Of a stretch of DNA of 64,000 bases, positions 59,224 to 64,000 are shown one piece after another (position 1 is the first letter of the stretch; the number at the start of each line of letters is the position of its first letter). The notes under the pieces were generated by a model. The model saw only the letters and a list, made by a program, of their open reading frames with translations. It was not told where the DNA came from and made no database searches. Source of the stretch: GAS368 sp965227745 (lineage in GTDB: Bacteria > Verrucomicrobiota > Verrucomicrobiia > Opitutales > Opitutaceae); NCBI GenBank assembly GCA_965227745.1, contig OZ245769.1:3286001-3350000 (forward strand), read 5' to 3'. The translations under genes and the position numbers were made by a program.

Positions 59224-61110
59224 ATGGAAACGAACGACACCCTTGAGCGGATCAACAAACTCTTTGGAAGTTACCGCGCAGAATGGCTAGATGATCAAGT
59301 ATTTGATCTTTTCTCCGAGCCAACTTATTTCGCCGATCTTCTTACAAACAGACCGTGCGTACTGCTTGGCGGTCGAGGGACGGGCAAAACAACCGTATTA
59401 CGCTGCCTTTCATATGAAGGGCAGTTTGCCCTTCAAGGACACGATAGAGAGCGTTTTACTAATCAGAAATTTTTTGGAATTTTCTACCGCGTTGACACAA
59501 ACCGGGTGACCGCCTTTCGCGGCGGAGATCAAACTCCAGCGCAATGGATAAAACTTTTTGGCCACTATATCAATTTGGTTCTGGGAGGTCTTTTCGTAAA
59601 ATTTCTAATTTGGCATAAATCCCTATATCCCCAACATGCACAAATAAACGAAATCCAGCTTAAAGTTATTTCCGCCGCTTACAACTTGAAAGAGCAAGGA
59701 TCACTTCAAAGCTTAATTCAGGAGCTACAATTGGCGATCGCTCGGTTCGAAGCTCAAATTAATAACATCAAAGACGAACTACCATCGGGCCTAACCATCC
59801 AAGGAGCGCCACTTGAAGCGATCGCACAAGCCGCATCCGAATTACCCCAGTTCCAAGGAAAGCACTTCCAGTTCCTAATAGACGAATATGAAAACCTTGA
59901 AGACTATCAGCAAAGAATAGTTAACACCTTAATCAAGCACTGCGGCTCGTATTTCACCATAAAAATTGGGGTTCGTGAGCTGGGATGGCGACAGCGTGAC
60001 ACACTCAACCAATCAGAAAAATTGATTAGCCCCGCCGATTACATTAAGATTAATCTCTCTGACAAACTCTATGGAGAGGCATTCGACCAATTCGCCCTTA
60101 AAGTATGCAACGCACGCATTTCCCGCATTGAAAGCAGCACACTCGACGTCAAATCCCTCTTTCCGAGCCTATCCGACGAAGATGAAGCTGTCCTCTTAGC
60201 GGGAGAAACCGAACCAATTAGCAACCAAGCCCGCGCTCTTCTGACCGAATTGGACCCTCAACGCCTAGAACTCTGGAAGCATCTCTCCGTGCTAGAGAGG
60301 TCTTTTATTGCGACTTGGCCAGAATACTCTTCAGGTAACAAGTCATTTTCGGAAGCGATTTCCAATTTGGCTGCTGGGGAAAGTAGAAGCAAAGCTAGAT
60401 ACGACAACTATAAGCACTCGCTTCTTTTTAGCTTAAGAAGAAAGAAAACTGGAATAAGAAAGTATTATACTGGATGGGACGTATACGCAAAACTGGCAGC
60501 TGGAAACATACGGTTTTTCCTAGAACTTATTGATCGAGCCCTCATAGCCCATTTACAGAATGGCGGGAAATGGGGAACCCCTCTTTCACCCAAGACACAG
60601 ACTGAAACCGCCCAATGGGTGGGCCGTAAAAACCTGGAAGAACTTGAGGGAGTCGATGTTGAAGGCGCCAAGCTGACGAAGTTACTCCTAGGACTGGGAA
60701 GAGTGTTCCAAGTCATGGCGGCGGATCCGGTCGGACATAGCCCCGAAGTAAATCAATTTCAAATTGCGTATGAGCCTGAACCGACAGCAGTCACCGAAAG
60801 AGCCGACTCGCTTATTAAACTAGCGGTGAACCACTTAGCTATAATTCGACTGGTCGGGAGCAAACCGAGCGATATAGGAGACACAAAAGATTCCGACTAC
60901 ACAATCCATCCAATATTTAGCGCATTCTTCGTTTTCAGTTATCGCAGGAAACGCAAAATGACGATCACCTCTAAACAATTGGTCTCCTTGGTTCAGCAGC
61001 CCAGGAATGCCATTCAAGATATTTTGGCCAACGTCGGTCGCCTTGACGATGATGATGACCTCCCCGATCAAATGAACCTCTTCGAAGACTACTATGGCAG
61101 GCCAAACTGA
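59224..61110 (+). CDS. ORC/CDC6-like AAA+ (STAND-type) ATPase
   Basis: A 628-aa P-loop ATPase. Walker A VLLGGRGTGKTTVLRCL (47-63) and Walker B FQFLIDEYENLEDYQQR (215-231) are visible. The core (LDPQRLELWKHLSVLERSFI and later) resembles the ORC-CDC6/STAND group. A C-terminal half of about 250 residues follows (NIRFFLELIDRALIAHLQNG), probably a winged-helix or sensor region. An unusual number of Asn/Lys/Ile codons marks AT-rich DNA. It starts immediately after the PRTase-like stop and overlaps the third gene by 17 bp. Probably the switch or signal-transducing NTPase of the cluster. Confidence 0.8.
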   Translation: METNDTLERINKLFGSYRAEWLDDQVFDLFSEPTYFADLLTNRPCVLLGGRGTGKTTVLRCLSYEGQFALQGHDRERFTNQKFFGIFYRVDTNRVTAFRGGDQTPAQWIKLFGHYINLVLGGLFVKFLIWHKSLYPQHAQINEIQLKVISAAYNLKEQGSLQSLIQELQLAIARFEAQINNIKDELPSGLTIQGAPLEAIAQAASELPQFQGKHFQFLIDEYENLEDYQQRIVNTLIKHCGSYFTIKIGVRELGWRQRDTLNQSEKLISPADYIKINLSDKLYGEAFDQFALKVCNARISRIESSTLDVKSLFPSLSDEDEAVLLAGETEPISNQARALLTELDPQRLELWKHLSVLERSFIATWPEYSSGNKSFSEAISNLAAGESRSKARYDNYKHSLLFSLRRKKTGIRKYYTGWDVYAKLAAGNIRFFLELIDRALIAHLQNGGKWGTPLSPKTQTETAQWVGRKNLEELEGVDVEGAKLTKLLLGLGRVFQVMAADPVGHSPEVNQFQIAYEPEPTAVTERADSLIKLAVNHLAIIRLVGSKPSDIGDTKDSDYTIHPIFSAFFVFSYRRKRKMTITSKQLVSLVQQPRNAIQDILANVGRLDDDDDLPDQMNLFEDYYGRPN

Positions 61111-62014
61111 CAGCCCGTTCCTGATGGAAATTTACGATTCTCCGTCAGCGATTTTATTTTCAGCGGATTCAACCATCATCCGAGGCCAAGGAGCCGAGCC
61201 GCGGCACAACCCGATATTTCGGCCAACCAAGACGACCATTGAAGTTCTGGATCAAGATATCGACAAGTTTTCATACAAGGTAGGCAACGCAGTCTTCGAC
61301 GCCAACTTGAGAAGTAGAAACGACTTATTGTCATTGATTAACAATTGCACCGGGGAGTTATACGTCGATATAACTTCATTAAGCCACCATATATGGGCCT
61401 CCATTATTCGCACCGCTCTCGCAAATAGTATTGTAATAAGAGCTATTTACATTGAGCCTGAACAATACGTACAGTCCTCCGAAAATGCGGACGGCCAAAT
61501 ATTCGATCTGAGCGACCGGATCGCGGGCATTCAGGCCGTTCCAGGATTTGCATCTTTTTCCGATCCCTTCGAAGAGGGATTTTGCTTTATCCCCATGCTC
61601 GGATTTGAAGGCCGAAGATTCGCACATATGTTAGAACATACGCAACCAAAGGGCGGGAAGGTCTTTCCTATCGTGGGTCTTCCCGGCTTCCGACTCGAAT
61701 ACCCATTTTACACTTTTCATAACAACGCCCGCTTATTACGCGAAAATCAATCATGGAGGAACGTTTCTTACGCGGCGGCCAACAACCCTTTCAGCTTATT
61801 CAACGCATTAGAATCTATTGCGCAAAGGCATCCCAACGAACTTTTAAAAATTGCTCCAATAGGAACAAAGCCACATGCACTAGGTGCTTTTCTTTATCCC
61901 TTGAAGACCAGAAAAAATGTCGAATTTATTTATGACTTTCCAATTAGAAGTAAGAACAGAACCGTAGGCGTCGGAAAGGCCTTTCTTTATCGACTTAGTG
62001 AATTCATGATTTGA
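61094..62014 (+). CDS. CARF-like Rossmannoid protein
   Basis: A 306-aa protein. A central strand-turn CTGELYVDITSLSHHI (about 85-100) and the late PIGTKPHALGAFLYPLKTR (about 256-274) have the look of the CARF/SAVED-type nucleotide-binding fold, with its D-(I/V)-T-S and G-(T/P)-K-P-H-A-L-G motifs. No effector domain is fused. An ATG 12 codons downstream (61130) is an alternative start, which would avoid the 17-bp overlap with the ATPase. If the fold is right, it would sense or handle a small nucleotide signal (inference). Confidence 0.6.
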   Translation: MAGQTDSPFLMEIYDSPSAILFSADSTIIRGQGAEPRHNPIFRPTKTTIEVLDQDIDKFSYKVGNAVFDANLRSRNDLLSLINNCTGELYVDITSLSHHIWASIIRTALANSIVIRAIYIEPEQYVQSSENADGQIFDLSDRIAGIQAVPGFASFSDPFEEGFCFIPMLGFEGRRFAHMLEHTQPKGGKVFPIVGLPGFRLEYPFYTFHNNARLLRENQSWRNVSYAAANNPFSLFNALESIAQRHPNELLKIAPIGTKPHALGAFLYPLKTRKNVEFIYDFPIRSKNRTVGVGKAFLYRLSEFMI

Positions 62015-63204
62015 TGTCTTCGCACGACCGCCATTATACCCCAAGTCAGGTGGCAACTCGCCTAGCTGCTGCTGTTACATGCCGAAATGTTAATCGCATC
62101 GCGGACTTCGCGGTGGGCGGGGGAGATTTGCTTAAGGCTGCTGAAACAAGATGGCCTAAAGCTAGGTACATCGGTTGCGATATCGATCAAGTCGCCATAG
62201 AGGGCATTAAGCGGCAACGCCCACGATGGACCACATGCAACGCGGATTTTTTAGGCGGACACGTGACCCGAGAACGGTTTGAAGCCCTAAATTTCCCTAA
62301 GTTTATTGATGTTATACTACTGAATCCACCCTTCTCGGCGCGAAAGGTAAAGACGGTTCTCGTCGTACTTTCAAATGGAGACACCATCGAATGCAGCAGA
62401 GCCATGGCCTTCGTTATCAGATCTATTAATTTTTGCAGGATAGGCGGACAAATTGTAGCGATCCTTCCCAGCGGTGCGGTTGATTCGCTCAGAGACGAAG
62501 CCGCCTGGCGCTATTTGCGCGGCATCTGCCAAGTTGATCGTCTTTTTAAATTAAGTCACAAGACGTTTCCAGAGTGCTCCGCCAGTGCGGAAGTATTTAG
62601 GTTCACTCATCTCCGCAAGATCGCCTTGGCCACGCGTAAATTGGGAAATATCAAACTAAGCTGTAATTCGCCAGATTTAGTAATAACACGTGGCTCCGTC
62701 AGCATTTCCGGCGCATGCTCGATGCGAAGAAAAAAGATTCGAGTTATCCACTCTACGGAGCTCCAAGATTACAGGGTAGGCCCACCAAAACACTACGTCG
62801 CGGCCGCTAAAACGCTAAATACAAAGCTCTATGTGTTGCTTCCTCGCGTCGGGAGATTTCGTATTGATAAAATCTGCGTATTTAGACCCGGCTTCAATTT
62901 CACTTTGTCCGATTGTGTCATCGGCATTTCCGCGAGGAATGATTTGGATACCACAGCCCTCCACCTCCGTCTTATAAATGGGGCCGAGAAGCTTAGAAAG
63001 TCTTATCGAGGGACCGGGGCACCCTACATCACTATTGATCGACTGGGAAGATTTCTCACATCGTTGGGTTACACTTGGTTCTTTGCGTCAAGATACTCCA
63101 ACGGGGCGGGCGGGAGCGGGTTACCTACTACGCGGAAACACGCCACTGGTAACGCGGTGTCGCCAAACCGCACCACAGTCACTTCAATTGCCGCCGAGGT
63201 TTAA
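62014..63204 (+). CDS. N6-adenine DNA methyltransferase-like protein
   Basis: A 396-aa methyltransferase. It starts HYTPSQVATRLAAAVTC, the usual N-terminal lead-in of Eco57I/N6-Mtase proteins. SAM motif I is RIADFAVGGGDLLKAA (about 28-43), a CDID acidic residue follows (motif II), and the catalytic NPPFSAR is motif IV (about 104-110). It lacks an obvious target-recognition fusion except the C-terminal ~180 residues. A TTG at 62011 could extend it by one codon; the ATG at 62014 overlaps the previous stop by 1 nt (TGATG). Likely marks self DNA or acts as the modification arm of the operon. Confidence 0.8.
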   Translation: MSSHDRHYTPSQVATRLAAAVTCRNVNRIADFAVGGGDLLKAAETRWPKARYIGCDIDQVAIEGIKRQRPRWTTCNADFLGGHVTRERFEALNFPKFIDVILLNPPFSARKVKTVLVVLSNGDTIECSRAMAFVIRSINFCRIGGQIVAILPSGAVDSLRDEAAWRYLRGICQVDRLFKLSHKTFPECSASAEVFRFTHLRKIALATRKLGNIKLSCNSPDLVITRGSVSISGACSMRRKKIRVIHSTELQDYRVGPPKHYVAAAKTLNTKLYVLLPRVGRFRIDKICVFRPGFNFTLSDCVIGISARNDLDTTALHLRLINGAEKLRKSYRGTGAPYITIDRLGRFLTSLGYTWFFASRYSNGAGGSGLPTTRKHATGNAVSPNRTTVTSIAAEV

Positions 63205-63265
63205 GGGTAGCGCTAGAGCGCCAAGGATCGCGCGAGTATCAGATTTCAGGCAAGCTTGGGCGGAT

Positions 63266-63298
63266 GGATTGCCGCGTCGCTTCGCTCCTCGCAATGAC
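63266..63298. repeat. dispersed repeat with inverted ATTGC ends
   Basis: A sequence starting GGATTGCCGCGTCGCTTCGC and ending CTCCTCGCAATGAC, with ATTGC/GCAAT as ends. The core GTCGCTTCGCTCCTCGCAAT is one I recognise from dispersed intergenic repeats in several bacterial phyla. Confidence 0.55.
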
Positions 63299-63330
63299 AA
63301 GCTAACGCCGACGGCGAGTTGAAGTGGGGA

Positions 63331-63343
63331 GTTTAAGTTTAAG
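63331..63343. repeat. TTTAAGTTTAAG short repeat, copy 1
   Basis: GTTTAAGTTTAAG in the intergenic region. Further copies at 63466-63492 and inside nrdA at 63606-63618. Confidence 0.6.
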
Positions 63344-63433
63344 ATTTGTCGGAGATTTTCCGGCGATTGACGGGTTGAAGCCGGGGATTTTTCGGGATTT
63401 TGCGGGAGTGTATCGGGATCGTGGCGCGAGCAC

Positions 63434-63465
63434 AAAAAAGCCCCGGCACGTTGCCGGGGCTTTTT
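63434..63465. terminator. bidirectional intrinsic terminator
   Basis: AAAAAGCCCCGGCA-CGT-TGCCGGGGCTTTTT: a perfect stem with A-run before and T-run after. It ends the nrdA transcript (minus) and can stop transcripts from the defence operon (plus). Confidence 0.95.
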
Positions 63466-63492
63466 AGTTTAAGTTGGAAGTTTAAGTTTAAG
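63466..63492. repeat. TTTAAGTTTAAG short repeats, copy 2
   Basis: AGTTTAAGTTGGAAGTTTAA and following AG-TTTAAG between the terminator and the nrdA stop. Confidence 0.6.
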
Positions 63493-63500
63493 GTATCGGT

Positions 63501-64000
63501 TTACTGGCAGGCTTCGCAGATTTCGCCGTTGCGCATAGCTTCGATGCTGCAGGCGGTTTTCTCGGCGGCGGTGTATTCGCGCTTCGCGCTAGTTGAAGAC
63601 TGCGAGTTTAAGTTTAAGGCCGCAGCGGCCGCGTCGGCTTTGACTTGGGCGACGCTGTGGGTGCCGCCGGCGTCGCCGCTGTTTTGGCCGCCGTCGGCGC
63701 CTTCCTTGATGGCGCCGCGGGTTTCCTTCTTCATGGCGACGGTGGCCTTTTCGATGTTGGAGGCGCCGAGGCTGCGGAGGTAGTAGGTGGTCTTGAGGCC
63801 GACGTGCCAGGCGTGGCGGTACATGTGGCTCAAGGTCTTGATGTCCGGGGTCTTAATCCAGAGGTTGACCGACTGGCTTTGGTCGATCCATTTCTGGCGG
63901 CGGGCAGCGGCGTTGACGATCCACTTGGGGTCGATGTCGAAGGCGGTGAGGTAGCGGGCCTTGAGGTCGGCGGGGACGCGGTCGATGTCCTTGAGCTCGC
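63501..64000 (-). CDS. nrdA: ribonucleoside-diphosphate reductase alpha subunit, 3' part
   Basis: The C-terminal ~165 residues of class I NrdA; the 5' end lies outside the window. The conserved block KTYYLRSLGASNIEKATV and the C-terminal redox motif IEAMRNGEICEACQ (the C-x-x-C at the very end) are visible. The enzyme reduces ribonucleotides, with the mobile C-terminal Cys pair passing electrons to the active site. About 40 residues before the end, a low-complexity stretch (LNLNSQSSTSAKREYTAAEK) contains an in-frame copy of the TTTAAGTTTAAG repeat. That is odd for such a conserved gene. Confidence 0.92.
   Translation of the reverse strand, partial: ELKDIDRVPADLKARYLTAFDIDPKWIVNAAARRQKWIDQSQSVNLWIKTPDIKTLSHMYRHAWHVGLKTTYYLRSLGASNIEKATVAMKKETRGAIKEGADGGQNSGDAGGTHSVAQVKADAAAAALNLNSQSSTSAKREYTAAEKTACSIEAMRNGEICEACQ

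Larger units (their letters stand above)
63205..63433. other. intergenic region after the defence operon
   Basis: About 230 bp with a dispersed palindromic repeat at 63266-63298 and one copy of the TTTAAG-type repeat at 63331-63343. No gene. Confidence 0.5.

Overview
The window reads as a GC-rich bacterial chromosome carrying a large integrated conjugative element. The host is probably a member of the Verrucomicrobiota (Opitutales-like). That assignment is inference, from the chromosomal gene mix, the intergenic purine-rich degenerate repeats and GC content; no rRNA or marker gene proves it.

Region 1 (1 to about 43.26 kb) is an integrative and conjugative element (ICE). The tyrosine integrase (41995-43197) abuts the 3' end of a tRNA-Ser gene, which is the likely attachment site. 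The other end lies left of the window. Going left, the element holds small DNA-binding and unknown genes, a PD-(D/E)XK-like protein, an acyl carrier protein, two RadC-type proteins, a MobF relaxase with a dyad-rich putative oriT region, and a defence-like accessory block. Next comes a five-gene operon related to McrBC/CoCoNuT-type systems (14729-25622). The remainder is the transfer machinery: coupling protein, a Clp-type AAA+ ATPase, and a Ti-plasmid-like trb cluster in the order C-D-E-(lipoprotein)-J-K-L-F-G-I. TrbB/VirB11 is not seen. Two divergent modules, each an XRE-type repressor facing a stand-alone receiver-domain gene across inverted-repeat operators, probably control the element.

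Region 2 (43.3-58.2 kb) is chromosomal: CsbD, a cupin, UspA, a CocE/NonD hydrolase, a TAXI-type binding protein, and a series of exported or lipoprotein genes (DUF4159, DUF4810-DUF799, Sbal_3080-like).

Region 3 (58.3-63.2 kb) is a compact, clearly more AT-rich four-gene operon. It encodes a phosphoribosyltransferase-like protein, an ORC/CDC6-like AAA+ ATPase, a CARF-like Rossmannoid protein and an N6-adenine DNA methyltransferase. The layout is that of a conflict or phage-defence system, and it is the best candidate here for an undescribed one. The window ends in the 3' part of nrdA (ribonucleotide reductase, minus strand) behind a strong terminator.

All functional statements rest on motif reading without database searches.
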